This document shows, piece by piece, positions 33,791-56,600 of a DNA stretch of 64,000 nt. The stretch's first letter is position 1; every line of letters starts with the position of its first letter. Under the pieces are notes generated by a model, which saw only the letters and a program-made list of their open reading frames with translations, did not search any database and was not told the DNA's origin. The DNA lies in NCBI GenBank assembly GCA_949987565.1, contig OX465105.1, positions 18,341,159-18,405,158 of the forward strand, in the 5' to 3' direction. Position numbers and translations under genes: made by a program. This stretch comes from Luidia sarsii. Taxonomy: Eukaryota; Echinodermata; Asteroidea; Paxillosida; Luidiidae.

Positions 33791-35036
33791 CTATTTCGCT
33801 GTAGACAACAGATTGGTGTGTGACGCCCCACATGGCCCCCATAAATGGCGCCCTCTATAGATGCCTCCTCGGATTCGCCTTGTGTTGGATTCAACCAAAG
33901 TTTGAATGCTGTTTACTTGAATTTTGCCAGTGTTGACTTAGCTGCCTTGAAGAATCAAATCGTTTATTGAAAAAGATAGTATGTATAAGATTATATTAAC
34001 AACTATTATATTATCCATTTATTCTCGTAAAAGAAATGATATTTTTATCTATGAAATGAAACACGAATTTATTAAAACGCACTGTCTTGTAAATTGAATG
34101 AACAATACAAATAGTTGTGATTGTGTTTAGTTTTTTAATTAATGTAATGTTTGCTTCATTATACATGTTTGTTACGACTGCCCGTATCCGTTTTCAATTA
34201 AATTGTAATTACAGGAGAAGTTAATACTTCCTGTATGATACTTACGACAAACATTTACTTAGCTCATAGAAAAATGTGATAGGACTGCCATGGTTTGTAC
34301 TCCTATGGTACCAAGAACATGATTCGTGTGTTGAAGACAAAACGAACATGCATGATTCGTGGTTTGAAGACAAGCATTACATGTGGGTATCCCTTGGGAT
34401 GTATCCCGTTATTCTATAACTTCTCATACATTAAAAAAATGTTATTTTTTATGAAAGATCGCCCAACACAAGGCCACTCGAGGTGATGGCCACAGGAAAA
34501 ATAGAAGAGGAATAGACAGATAAAGAAAGAAAACAGAGTCAAAGGGAACGAATGTATCTATTCACGTTCCTCTTGAACAGATCCAGTTTGTATGAGGATG
34601 GAAAACAGGATGTAGGTAGAGAGTTCCAAAGCAGTACGGGGGAAGAAGCTATTGGAACGTTTCACAGTACTGCACTTCCGGACAGAAACAGTAATGGGGT
34701 GCGAAGCTGTAGCAAAGCGTGTGCTGCGAGCGAAGGTGTGTATACAGGAGGGACAACGGACGAAAGACCCTCTGCACATCTATATACCATGGAAGTACCT
34801 GTAGAAGAGGCTCAGGTAAGAGACAGATCGTCTGACAGAGAGAGGGTCATCTTGGCTCATTTGATGGCTTCTATATACACCCCCATTCATCACTATAATA
34901 TACGAAGTGAGCTTCTTCTTTCAAAGCTAAGCTTTCTCTAAGTAGTCCCGGTCACGTTTTCACTCTCTTCCGCCACAGTCTTTGTGTATTCACTAGGATT
35001 ATTCTGCAAGAACCAAGTCAAATACGAGCGGAGATA
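33791..35036. other. No supported gene
   Basis: AT-rich to 34260, then mixed sequence; a 129-codon frame at 34552-34941 is unrecognised and overlaps a minus-strand frame. Confidence 0.35.
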
Positions 35037-35040
35037 ATAT

Positions 35041-35291
35041 GTGACCCGGAACAGCATACTGAGGAATAACCCCACTTTTGAGATTTTGAGGTTTTCTAAT
35101 GATGTGAAAGAGTATACCATTAGCTTTCAAATGATATCAAAATATACTATCCTCTAATACTTAAAATTTCCGAAAAGAAAAGAAAAAGAAAATTGATTTG
35201 TAATCGAATTGTGAAGATACTTCAACTTCAGGCGTTGTTTTCTCAAAAAGTGTTTTAGTGGGATATTTCTCATATCGTTGTGCCGGGTCAC
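35041..35291. mobile_element. 251-bp MITE of the GTGACCCGGCACA family
   Basis: Inverted ends; the duplicated ATAT lies at 35037-35040 and 35292-35295. Opposite orientation to the copy at 21436. Confidence 0.85.
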
Positions 35292-35295
35292 ATAT

Positions 35296-36380
35296 CATCG
35301 TCTGTCCTTGCACAAAAATCACCCGGAAGCGGCACGGCCTTCGACCAACAAAGGCGTGCGCGCAAGAGTCAATACAGGTGGCAGAACGTTCAAAACACTT
35401 CAAAATTGAATCAGTATTGCTCGAAAAATACAGCGTTTTACTGGACAGACCCAAAACGTCTTCGGCATGATTGTACCAGATAATCATCTTTTTTTCCCTT
35501 GAAGATTTAGGTATAGAAATTGAAACTTCTGCCTCATTTAGAAGTTGACTCTTGTGGCACGTTTCAATTACATGGTATGATCTATCATTGACAGACAGCC
35601 CTTCGTAAATGCTAATAATATTTACTAAGAATCTCCACGAGGTAAACTGCATTAACTGCTTATGCTCACGCAAAGAATTATTTTGTTAAGGAAAACGCCA
35701 GCAACACCTTCGTGTGATGCTGCATGCTTTTGAAGTATTTGATTTCAATTTGCAAACAAAACATGGAATGTCAATGGGTCTTCGGCTGGCCAACTCCTAT
35801 AGAAAATTAGTCCTAGCAATACTTCATAAGGCATTAATTAGCGGATCTATGAAATTAGCCCATTCTATAATATTATGGTTTGGTTCAGTATCAGTTCGAT
35901 ACTTAGCAGGTTTTGCCCTGTTGACTCAGGACCAACTTAGAAACCGACAAAGGTATGCTATTCCGGAACCCCAATATTTGTTTCATCGTCGTCATAACCC
36001 CAGACTCCCCACCCCTCTGTTTTTCTTCCCAGCATTGTTGACAAGACCGTTCGAAATACTCCGAACACAATGGAAAGAATGGGGGTGAAAGACGAGACAA
36101 GACCTTGGGACAACAGTCTGGTTTAAACAAGCCTTCTCACGAGCCGTGCTCCGTCCAAGTCAAACAGGCGTGCACCGTTAAACCCTAGAGCAAGCGGGAG
36201 GGTTTAAGAGCCAACATGAATCCCCGGTACCTTTTGTCCGAGTCTTCCTCTCTCAGAGGTCCGAAATCTTCCCCCAGGCCTGCCTCAAGTGGGACTCTGT
36301 CGGATAGACGTTAATACGAGACACTCTTGGTCCGTGGCAACGCTGATGACGTCAATGGCACGCCCTCTATGTCCATCCCC
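35296..36380. other. Upstream region of the protease gene, no gene seen
   Basis: Frames at 35161-35673 and 35714-36088 lack recognisable motifs; the first overlaps the MITE. Confidence 0.35.
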
Positions 36381-36386
36381 TCGACT

Positions 36387-36393
36387 TATAAAT
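36387..36393 (+). promoter_or_regulatory. Possible TATA box of the protease gene
   Basis: TATAAAT lies 92 bases before the ATG at 36485. This would place the start of transcription near 36417 and leave a short 5' UTR. Confidence 0.45.
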
Positions 36394-36484
36394 GAGCAGA
36401 GGAGCCGGGAGCCGGTCCTCATTGATTCTCTTGGGACTGACGATCGAGCAAGGACAGGGGAAAACCTTGGTGTCATCATCAGTC

Positions 36485-46794
<10,310 letters not shown>

Positions 46795-47011
46795 GGTACC
46801 AGACCTGCGGGTCTCCTCCTGGTAACGAATCGAGTGACGTAACGAGCAGATGATAATGTCCGTAGGAAGCAAAGAAATAATAGTTCTTTGCTGAATTTTT
46901 CTTTTGTTTGTAGAAAGGTTGTTTAAAATTATTGTGCTACCTTTAAAGTACCTTTAACTAAGCACCTTTAAACATTGAATTTGATATAGTAATGACATCG
47001 TAGGCACTCCA

Positions 47012-47017
47012 AATAAA
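47012..47017 (+). promoter_or_regulatory. Possible polyadenylation signal of the protease gene
   Basis: AATAAA 218 bases after the stop codon at 46792-46794, the first such hexamer that I see downstream. Confidence 0.5.
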
Positions 47018-47089
47018 TTATACGGTGCTATCCTGACTGCATTTTGCTGACTAAATTACCTATTGGCTGTGTCCGGATGTAGCGGCTAT

Positions 47090-47570
47090 GGTTTACACAC
47101 GAGTCTACGGCAGCCACTAGCTAGCGGCTTCAATCATAATTATACCCTTTATAGACGTGTGCGTGTGTGTTTGGCTACGGCTTTGATTAATGCACAAATC
47201 TATGGAAACCCCTAGCTAGCGGCTGCAATCAATCCACATAGACGTGTGTTTTGGCTACGGCTTCAGTTTATGCACAAGTCTATGGAAGCCACTGGCTAGA
47301 GGATGCAATCAATCCATAATGTGCTTGGCTATGGATTCGGTTTATGCACAAGTCTATGGAAGCCACTGACTAAAGGATGCAGACAATCTCCACATCGTGT
47401 GTGTTTGGCTATAGCTTCGGTTTATGCACGAGTCTATGGAAGCCATTGGCTAGAGGATGCAATCAATCCATATAGACATCTTTGTGCTTGGCTATGGCTT
47501 CGGTTTATGCACGAGTCTATGGAAGCCACTTGCTAGCGGCTACAGTCCCATCCATATAGACGTATGGCCA
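47090..47570. repeat. Second array of the 85-bp self-complementary minisatellite
   Basis: Copies of GGCTATGGCTTCGGTTTATG and CTATGGAAGCCACT; the same unit as at 16440-16835, read mostly in the other orientation. Confidence 0.8.
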
Positions 47571-48770
47571 ATGAATTTGGAAATGTGTATTTAGCCAATG
47601 AATAATGTCGGAAAGCACAAAGCGGCGAGACAGCTGCAGTGCACATAACCTTTTATATTCCTTAGACCCCCACGGTGTTTCCCACTATTTGTATTCAGCC
47701 CATTACATCAAATGCTATTTTTATTTAGGCGCTCAATTTCCGAGATTTCCAGACGAAATTCAAATGTTTTTTTCTTGTCTGGTATCCGCCCCACGTCGTG
47801 GGCTTACTCATGCCTTATTCCTCAATGGTTTACTATATACCTTTGTTAATTGTTGTGTTGATTTGTCAGTGATTCACAAATAAAGAGATGCAGCGATATG
47901 TTGTCCTCGAATGTTGGTGTGTGCTGTATATCAAAATAAAAGGAGAATTAATATGGACCTGAATATGGGCGGCTTAAGATGTTGCGGGAAAATTGGTAGA
48001 ACAAAAAGTTTCGCAATTTGGGCCGCCCATACCGCCAGCTGGTCGGCTGTAGCTGTACGTACAGTGCGTTGACCCGTGCGCTATTGTCACGTTGAAAAAG
48101 TGCATTCCACAATATGAGTCCACACTGGAGATATCAACAAAGACCGGATGAGGTCATAATTATTATGGCCACGGTGGTGGGCAGTTCGCGATCATGGAGC
48201 CGTAACGAAGGGCATTTCTTCATCCACGGCCTCGCTCGAGCACAGACATGACTGATCATGACTGATCATGTGTTGATCATAATTATGACTGTGTTTGGAA
48301 ACGTGAACGATCCTAAAAAGGAATTGGGGGAGTACTAGTACAAGGTACGTCAGAGTGATCAGCCTTGATAAAAGAAAATCAAGTAAAAACTTCTGGTTTT
48401 GTATAAAGCTGTACAGCGCTCGATTTGGCCTCTGTCGAGCTACCCAAACCTTATTGTCTAGCTATAGGCCTGGCGGCCTTCACAAAATTAATAGTGAACC
48501 AGTTTTCCCAATTTTTCAAACATTGATAAACCACCTAGATAAACTACCGCAATAGTTATTATCAGACCAGATAAGACATTTTACGAACCTTCAGGGTGCG
48601 TGTCTGTGACGCAGATGGGGGGGTGACAGGGGGCGTGTCAGGCTCAGTAGGGGCGTGGACTATTATTTGGAGGCGTGTCGGGGGGGGGAACTATGTGCCA
48701 AAGCTTTTCATCCACTGCGCTATCAACTGGGGATTTTTTTCAAGCCACTGAGCCCCCCCCCCCCCCCCCA
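47571..48770. other. Between the protease gene and the next exon-like segment, no gene seen
   Basis: A 92-codon frame at 47605-47883 ends close to an AATAAA (47878) but shows no motif. A C run sits at 48753-48769. Confidence 0.35.
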
Positions 48771-48986
48771 GGCACCATCCACAGTGGGTGCCCGTGAGTC
48801 ACGTGAACCGTACCGCTTGAGAGATCTTGAAATATTACGCAGCACGGGCCAGTTGCGTTTGTTTATAAAATGGAGCGACACTGACAAGGAAGCCGCACTT
48901 CGCAACAAACTGACTCGCGTAGATTCACGATTTTGGCCTGAAATTACCGCCCGGCGCCCAGATAGGAAGACAGGACAATGGAAAAG
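48771..48986 (+). CDS. Orphan exon-like segment, function unknown
   Basis: After a pure C tract ending in CAG, an open stretch of 72 codons with even codon use and a charged composition (REPYRLRDLEIL, IKWSDTDKEAA, PDRKTGQWKR) runs to a good donor (AAAG/GTATGT). Its end phase (2) does not fit MIOX exon 50699-50821 (phase 0), so it is not the direct upstream exon of that gene. It could belong to an unseen gene or an old mobile element. No family recognised. Confidence 0.3.
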
Positions 48987-49565
48987 GTATGTGGCAACCT
49001 CCTTAATCGAATTAGGACCGTTATTTTAGTCTACATGTATGCTCTGTAAAGTGTAAACTAGTGTGTAAATCAGGCTGTCACAAGCTGGTTTGTGTTGGAA
49101 TTATCTATTGTAACACTAACATAACAGTTTACATTCACAATGCACGTACAAAATATACATATGATAATGTATATCCTTACAATGGTTTTTAATGCTGGTC
49201 CTATTTTGGAACATTTGTCATCTTTGCAAGTAACGGAAATGAGTCCAATTACACCGTCAGTAGGGCCTGTTAATGGGGTTATCGTGGCTTTTCGTGTGAA
49301 AATGGTTTCCTTTGTATTTGTACCCAGTAATTCATTTATTGTCCCCTGGCAAGTGGCATGTGTACTGAGCTATTTTGAATACAATGCCTTTTTGGAGACG
49401 GGTTCTTGACCACGTTTCAATATTGCAGGGAAAACAAACGTATTCGGTAAATTATGGGGTAAAAGTTCTTAGCATTAGAAGCTAGAAGTTAGAACTAGAA
49501 GCTACAAATTTAAAATACTCTCAAAGTTTCATCTGAAAGGAACCATGGCATGGACTCACTAATTA

Positions 49566-49655
49566 GTCTGATTTGTACAACTTGGACCCGACAAGTCGAT
49601 TTTTTTTCAAAATTTGGGAAAAAAGGGTGACTTGTCCGGTCCAAGCTACTCGGAC
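49566..49655. mobile_element. Hairpin MITE flanked by TA, relative of 6731-6830
   Basis: ACTTGGACCCGACAAGTC and GACTTGTCCGGTCCAAG arms; TA at 49564-49565 and 49656-49657. More diverged than the first copy. Confidence 0.65.
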
Positions 49656-49734
49656 TAGGAATCACTGATTTCATTCAGCCATTCTCACATTTTGCTTAGC
49701 AGCCAATAAATGAATAATCCATGAAATTTTTACT

Positions 49735-50222
49735 CAATTTCAGTCAATTCTCAAAGTTTGTGTACATATCTTTCTCTCTTTTTTTTAATAGGAGGGCCTG
49801 ACATTGCGATCCTAGCACTAGCACTAGCAGGACCTTTCTGGAAAGCAGAATCATTCTGTCTTTGAGAAAGTTCCCAAGATTAAATTTATTTGTTTTAATC
49901 AAATTTGTTATTAACTTAAACTTAAACGTATACAAAAATGTTGCCAACTGCTTACTGACTAAAATTACCAAAATGCAAATCCCAAAATTTATTGGGCCTG
50001 ACGTTTTGATCCCAGCAGGACCTTTCTCAAACAAAGGCCTTCTTATTTACGATATATAAAACGTTAAAATTGAGTGGGCCTGACGTTTCGATCCTAGCAG
50101 GACCTTTCTCTTGCTCTGCCTTTGAGAAAGGTCCTGCTAGGGTCGAAACGTCAGGCCCACTAAATTTTAAGATTTGCATTTTGGTAATTTTAGTCAGTAA
50201 GCAGTTTGCAACATTCTTGTAT
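49735..50222. repeat. Cluster of fold-back repeats FB
   Basis: Several FB copies in tandem and inverted order, with GGGCCTGACGTTTCGATCCT, AGCAGGACCTTTCTC and the inverse (AAAGGTCCTGCTAGG, TCGAAACGTCAGGCCC). The tail is TTGGTAATTTTAGTCAGTAA followed by GCAGTTTGCAACATT. About 18 copies of this family are visible across the window, in introns and between genes alike. The standard form is a hairpin of about 100 bases plus a single-copy tail. Confidence 0.85.
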
Positions 50223-50225
50223 CGC

Positions 50226-50404
50226 AGTGGCTGTTGTTACGGCAGTCGTCTGTATGGTTCCCTGACTTCACAGTATTTGTCAGGATGTTTAACTCTTGGA
50301 ACCAGACTATCAGCTAATAGACTGGTTCAACCAGCCTGCAATGCAGAAGAAATACAATCAAGTCAGGGAACCACACAGACGACTGCCGTAACAACAGCCA
50401 CTGC
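50226..50404. mobile_element. Palindromic element with 45-bp arms
   Basis: GCAGTGGCTGTTGTTACGGC at the left is complemented by GCCGTAACAACAGCCACTGC at the right. It directly follows an FB tail. Confidence 0.7.
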
Positions 50405-50698
50405 GTTCTTGTTTATCACTCCATATAAAAAGTCTAACTGTGTTATTGTGTACAAGTAGGCCTAACAAAGTCACTCATCTAAAAAAAAAATTAACTCATT
50501 CACTGTGTCATTATTTCATTAAGTCCCAGTCTCAGACTTATGGTCTCGGTATTGACCTTCTAGTCTTGGACTCAGATCTTTGGGTCTCGTTCTCCATCTA
50601 TTGGGTCTCAACTACAACATTACCAACCATCCGCAACGATGTCATTTGACTTCAATTGCCTGTACAGTGAGTGAGTTTGGTCGTTTCATTGGGTACAG

Positions 50699-53600
50699 GG
50701 CAACGTGACACTTCTGGACCCCTCCCAGATCTACAGACCCGATGTCAGCGAGAAGCAGTTTGAAGGAGTCGACTTTCGGCCAGAGGCTAAAGAGATCGAG
50801 AACTTCAGAATATTTGCTGAGGTGAGTGAGCTGAAGACAAGAGAAACAAAAATCTCACGCCTCACCTACCTGCGAAATACACCTAGAAATATGCGATTTT
50901 GTTTGGTAGGCTATGTTCACCTGGCAATGTCGGCATTCTTCCCACAAACGCTACTCAGCCTGTCCCTTAATTTGATTGGCCAATTGTCATCACGTGTTAT
51001 CGGCTCTTTTTCCTGAAAGAGAGCCAGCACGACCCTAAATGACAGTTTGTCAATCAGAGGAAGGGACGGCAGAATAGCGTTTGTGGGAGGAATGCCATTG
51101 CCGGGACAGAATACACTTCCATTTTATTTGTCTGTCAGAAATTGCTGGAAACTTCTGGCTGGATTTAAGTATTACAATCAGATAAATGTCAGAAATTACA
51201 AGGCCTGATGTTTTTATTCGAGTAGGATTATGAACGGTGCTCAAACATATGGTACTGCCAGCTTGTATGTACAATCTGTCAATGCCCAATGATGCACGCC
51301 ATATATGGTCATGTCATCCCGGAGAGGGGTGCAGCGGGTTACTGTGGAGGACGAGTCACTCTAACAGTTGTCTTTCTATCAGGGTCACAGCAAATCTCAG
51401 GATCTTGAAAGTCTCAAAACGGTCTTGCAGAGAATATAAATAATGTCTGTTCCTATTACAAAGGTTTTCCACACCGAATTATTCATTTTCCAACATGAAA
51501 TTGAACCGGCTAACCAAATAAATGTTTGGGGTTCAAAGTGATCATTTGCAACAGTAAATTCAAATTCAACTGTCCGGAATTGCAACCCACTCTCCATTAC
51601 TTGTCCAAAACGGTAAATAGCCTAACCAAACCTTTTGCTGATATATTTTTCTCAATAGAAGCGTTTCCACAAAGAGCAGTTTAAAGCTTCAAAAAGCTTT
51701 CTCATCCAAACCCAGGTGTCTGATTTTCATGGGACATATTTTGCTTCAGTCAAAGATTTATTCCCAGCAAACTTGAACCTACACGTACTTATTCACATTC
51801 TAAGTTTGGATAAATAGGTTTGCGGAGACACCATGTAAATTCTCTTTTGTGAGTAAGTGTGGTTCTGAAAAGAACCGGAGGAACTCGACGTTTCGAACAG
51901 TATACTCTGCTCGTCTTCAGGAGAATTCTGGATTCCAACTGGGAGTGGGGCTTATGTAGTGTAGAGAGGGATCCTGGTGAGGGGGATTAGCTCAGTGAAG
52001 GGTGAAGGCGGGAACTGTAAAGGCGGGAACAAGGGATGCTGCACAGGATCCTAGTTGTGGGTGTACTGTGTGTCTCACTCATGTGTGTCATAAGTGTGGA
52101 CTGCTAGGGGAGTGAACAACTGTTTTCGAGGGGGAAACTAGTGGAAGGGGGCCTAGTTGTCCTAGGGTATAGGAGACCCATCAGACCGGGGGAGGGGGGG
52201 GGGGTTGAGGATAGGGAGCCAGATGTCGCTGATGTTAACACCTATGTCTTGGGGGACAGTGTTGTGTCGGTATATCTCGATGGCTTCCCTAAGTTTGTTT
52301 TTTCTTTAAATGTGGTGGGCCATTGGATTGAACTGGCCTTGCCTTTTAGTCTGGGATGACATTATTTCTTTACAGCCTGTGGTTGTCCCGTTATCAAACA
52401 TCACTTGGTCAGAGTCCCATCAGGGACCATCAACTTTATCTGATAGCTGGAGCTCATGCTCTCTGATTGCAGATCTGTGAACTTGTTTTGACTGGTTGTT
52501 GAGTTGAAATGTAGAAGGTTTTGGGGTCACGTTAAATGTGGCTGCAGTAACAGTTGCCCCTGTGCAGCAACAATTATCCATCAGTGGAACAGCCTTTCCA
52601 AATACCTACCGCTACCGGTTTGTATACATGTACTGCAGTCAGCCAGTCTTTACAGAGGTGAGGGTGCTTGCCAGAAGCAATTAACCAGCGTATATCTCCA
52701 GGGATCAAGATAGTACAAATGGAGTGCATGTACATGTATGAAGGCTGCAGCTGCTGTAGTTACTACATTGAATGGGCTTGTTGCTTAATACTGCTGTACA
52801 TTGCTCTATGCTTGCAGGAGCCTTGTTATCTACTTACCTGTGGTTTCTCAAGGCCAGGTATTGAATGCTGACCTACATGCATAATACATCATTCTGTAAG
52901 GGTGTAAGGGCTATAGGGATTGCCTTACTCAGTAGAAGATTACCACTGCTAATCATAAAAATCCCAAATCATAAATGTTTATGACCCATAGCATGGCTAG
53001 TGCACATACACCGTGAGTGAAATATTATCTACATTCCTACCCAGTGCACCCAACCTTCATAAAATAAAAAAAAATAAAAATTCCTCAATCGATATTTCAC
53101 TGCTGCTGAAAGAAACGACAAACTCCCCCAAAAAGAAATGTTGACAATAGACTGAAAATATGAAATATGAATCCATAGTGCAGAGCAGAAGTCAAATTAA
53201 TTAGATAAACCTAATTAATACGCCTACACAAAGAACAAAGGCATGACATTTTAACCTCGGGTTCTCAAATTCCCAAACTTTTTTTTTTTATTTTACTTGC
53301 ATCCTGTTTAGCTGGTTTTGCAAATTGCTGCAGTTTTTAAACGCAGGCGCTGAAAGGATGGGCAGGTTTCATCTGCGCGATGAAAATCAATGATTAACAG
53401 ATGTTTACTAGGACAGCGGTAATTTGCATATCTATAGGCAGACAACATAGCGCTTTTATCAGTCTCGCCGTCGTCATCGTTGAAGGTAGCTTAGCCAATC
53501 ACAAAGCTCCTCTAGCCTCTGATCCTTTCTGCAGAAAGTGCGGATGCATGACTGGCATTTCATAGTGGTATTTACACAAGGTCACCCAAACTAGTCTCAG

Positions 53601-56600
53601 TCCCCCCCCCCCCCCAGCCGACATATGGATCACCTATATCCACGGCCACCCCACAGACTGCCCTCTGACGTACCCAAGTGAGCACCCACCTGTTCGCCCC
53701 CACCCACTGCCCTACTCCGGATTATCCCCCAAGTTGGATTATCCCTTCCCAGGAGGATTATCTTTCCCGCCTTCCCACCTCAGTGATCACCGGCATATAA
53801 GTTCCACCACCGAGTCCAAGGCATTCTCCTGCCAGAGCATACTAGCCGGAACGTCGAGTTACCACTCAGGTTCTTTTCAGAACCACACCTCTTCCTAAAG
53901 AGACCTTATACATGGTGTCACCACAAACCCTCCTTTGTATATTATATGAATTTCTTCAGAATAGCATGGAAAAGTGTACTGGACCAGGATTTGAACCCAG
54001 ACCATTTGTTTAACGTTCCGGCACTCTCTACCACCTGAGCTACAAATGTACATGTAGGAGGGGGTCTACCAAAAATAGTCAACTGTCTACTCTTAGCTTT
54101 TTTTGTAATGGATGACAGAAAGCCTGAGCCAAAGCATTAGCCTGAGCCAAACAGTTGAGGATCCATAAAGTCCTTATCAGTCGCTGATAACTGTCAGGCA
54201 GGATCCATCCGAGGCTGTTTGTCCTCAGACTTTTGATCGTCGTTTTCATTCTAGAGGCCTAGATACTACCTGATAGCATCCGTTATAATGGCATGACACA
54301 GTGTTCCATCACATGACTTTGTGTCCAGGGGACGTTGTTGTTTGTCTAGATAGCAGTTCCTGTCTGGACTAGATCCACCACCTGGACTCCGCCCCTTGAC
54401 GTACGAAGCAACATTGCGCGCGGTTTAGCCTGTCAACCTCAACTTGAATTTCAACTGTCCCCGCCAATTATTCAACTGACAGTAAATGAGTATTGAATTC
54501 ACATTTGCGAGGTCATGATTGCAGACATTACTGGCCTGGGTACTGGCTGAAGCAGACTGGGGACCTTCAGTATATTACCATGAGTCATCCGCATATGCGA
54601 CTAACTGTGATGAAACATAGTCAGGCTGGGCATTGATATACAAGAAATAATGATGGGTCCAGCACAGAGTGCCCAGGATTACAGAAAACATGTCATGTCC
54701 TCATATATGGGCTGTGCAAAAACAGGTCTCGAATCTGAGAGTGGTTTATAAAGGTCACATCTATAGAGGTTTTTCAGTCAAGTGCTTTTTTCGGTCAGCG
54801 TTCAATTCACGCGGATGTAGTACGCCTTCGAGTCATTAAATGTCCAACGCAAATACTCAGATTCGATATTTGCATGTGCGTCCGTGTATTTGGATGCTCC
54901 TGTGGACATGCTAATCAGCCTTTGGCGGTCAAGTGACGTCATGTGAAGAACCTCTATAGGTCATGAATATGATAGGCACCAATAAAATCACGGTTTCTGA
55001 TGAATTAAAAAAATTATCAGAGGGCCTGATCTCTCAATCCCAGCAGAACCTTTCTCAAAGGCAGAATGTTAGGTTTTTTTTTAGAAAGGCCCTGCAACTG
55101 CAAGTATCCAATTTTCATTTAGGCTTCACCCTCCTCCCCTCCAGCATGACCCCAAGGATGACCCCAAGCTGGCCAAAGTGCAGAACACTTACAAGATGAT
55201 GCATACTCATCAGACGGTCGAATATGTCAGGAAAAAGGTGAGATCAAAGTTTCCACATTGAACACCAAACCAACTTGTACATGTAGCACAAACCAATGTC
55301 TTTGAATAATTGAAGTCGTGTTCGCATTGGACTTGATTTTGTTCAACTACCGTGGCTGAGCTGGAGAATGGCAAAAATATACCGTATCCAATGCGGACAC
55401 ACGGGGAAACTACCCTCCCTGTCAACTTACCGCGAGCGTGATGTAAAACAAACAGGCTGAGAAACGTCGCAGAGACTTTCTGCTCAGTCGGCGGTAAGTT
55501 CACAAGGCCGGGAAAAAAACAAGTGGATGCAGTTTTTTCAGTCGATGTTTTCTGATACGTTTTTTTTTTTTCAATGTTCACAGCATGAGCATTGGGGAAT
55601 GCTGAACCACGGTCAGTTCACCATTATGCAGGCTTTAGAGTTCATCAATTCCATCGTGGACGAGTCCGACCCTGATGTAAGTGACTCCATTCACTTCCCC
55701 TACTCCCTCACCTCCATTTTTTGGTTTGTCGCCAAATTTGAAGCTGTGTCAGTTTGCTAAGTACAGAGTATTCACCAAGAAACTGGGGCCAAACGCTTGT
55801 TTCAAGATGTCTGTGACAGTATATAACGGGTAAGAGAAATGTGATTGAAGCCCAAGCCCGAGCCTAAGCCTTGCATTTCAAGGCCCTAGTAACACTCCCT
55901 GCCTCTCAGCAAACTGACACCGATGATTTCCCCGGCTGACAGAAGTTAACTGACAGTGCCTTTTCCTCCTCTTTGTCATCACCAGACCAGCGTACCCAAT
56001 ATCTACCATGCCTTCCAGACAGCTGAGAGGATCCGAGAGAAACATCCCGACAAAGGTGAGAATCAGCTGCTCAACCTACAAGTACTATTTGCATCGGAAA
56101 GAAACTGGGGATACTATCCCTGCAGATATAGGCTATTAAATGGTACAATGCTTGTGAACTGGTACCACTGCCCATGTGATGATAGTTGACGATTCTGGAA
56201 GGCTGCCTACTAAGGACTGGATAGTAGCTATAACACGATGCTTGCGTCGAGGAGAATGTAATTCGATCACTGTTTGCCTCATTGAGCTGCCTGAATTTTT
56301 CACCAGGCATCGGGCAAAGCACTGGGCATTCAGTGCTTATTACATCGAGCAGGACAAACCCTCTTTGAATTGAAGGACTGGATAGATGTCAATAATGTAT
56401 GAGAGCCTGATATTTTGATGCTAGTAGGACCTTTCTAAAAGACAGTTCAATCGGTTAGACTGTTGGGATATTAAGGTCTCGGGTTCAGATCCCGGTCCAG
56501 TCAAAATTGTTTTGGCTGTTCTGATTTTCTTTTTGATTTGACTTCGCAGACTGGATGATTTTGACTGGCTTGATCCATGACCTGGGCAAAGTGATGGCGA

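Noticed and set aside
34558..34779. Minus-strand frame with SFFPRTALEL, resembling the end of some non-LTR reverse transcriptases
   Set aside because: The match is a few residues only; no RT core motifs (such as YADD) are nearby.
50639..50668. ATG and short exon as the missing first exon of MIOX
   Set aside because: The donor would leave phase 1 while exon 50699 needs phase 0, and the intron would be about 30 bases.
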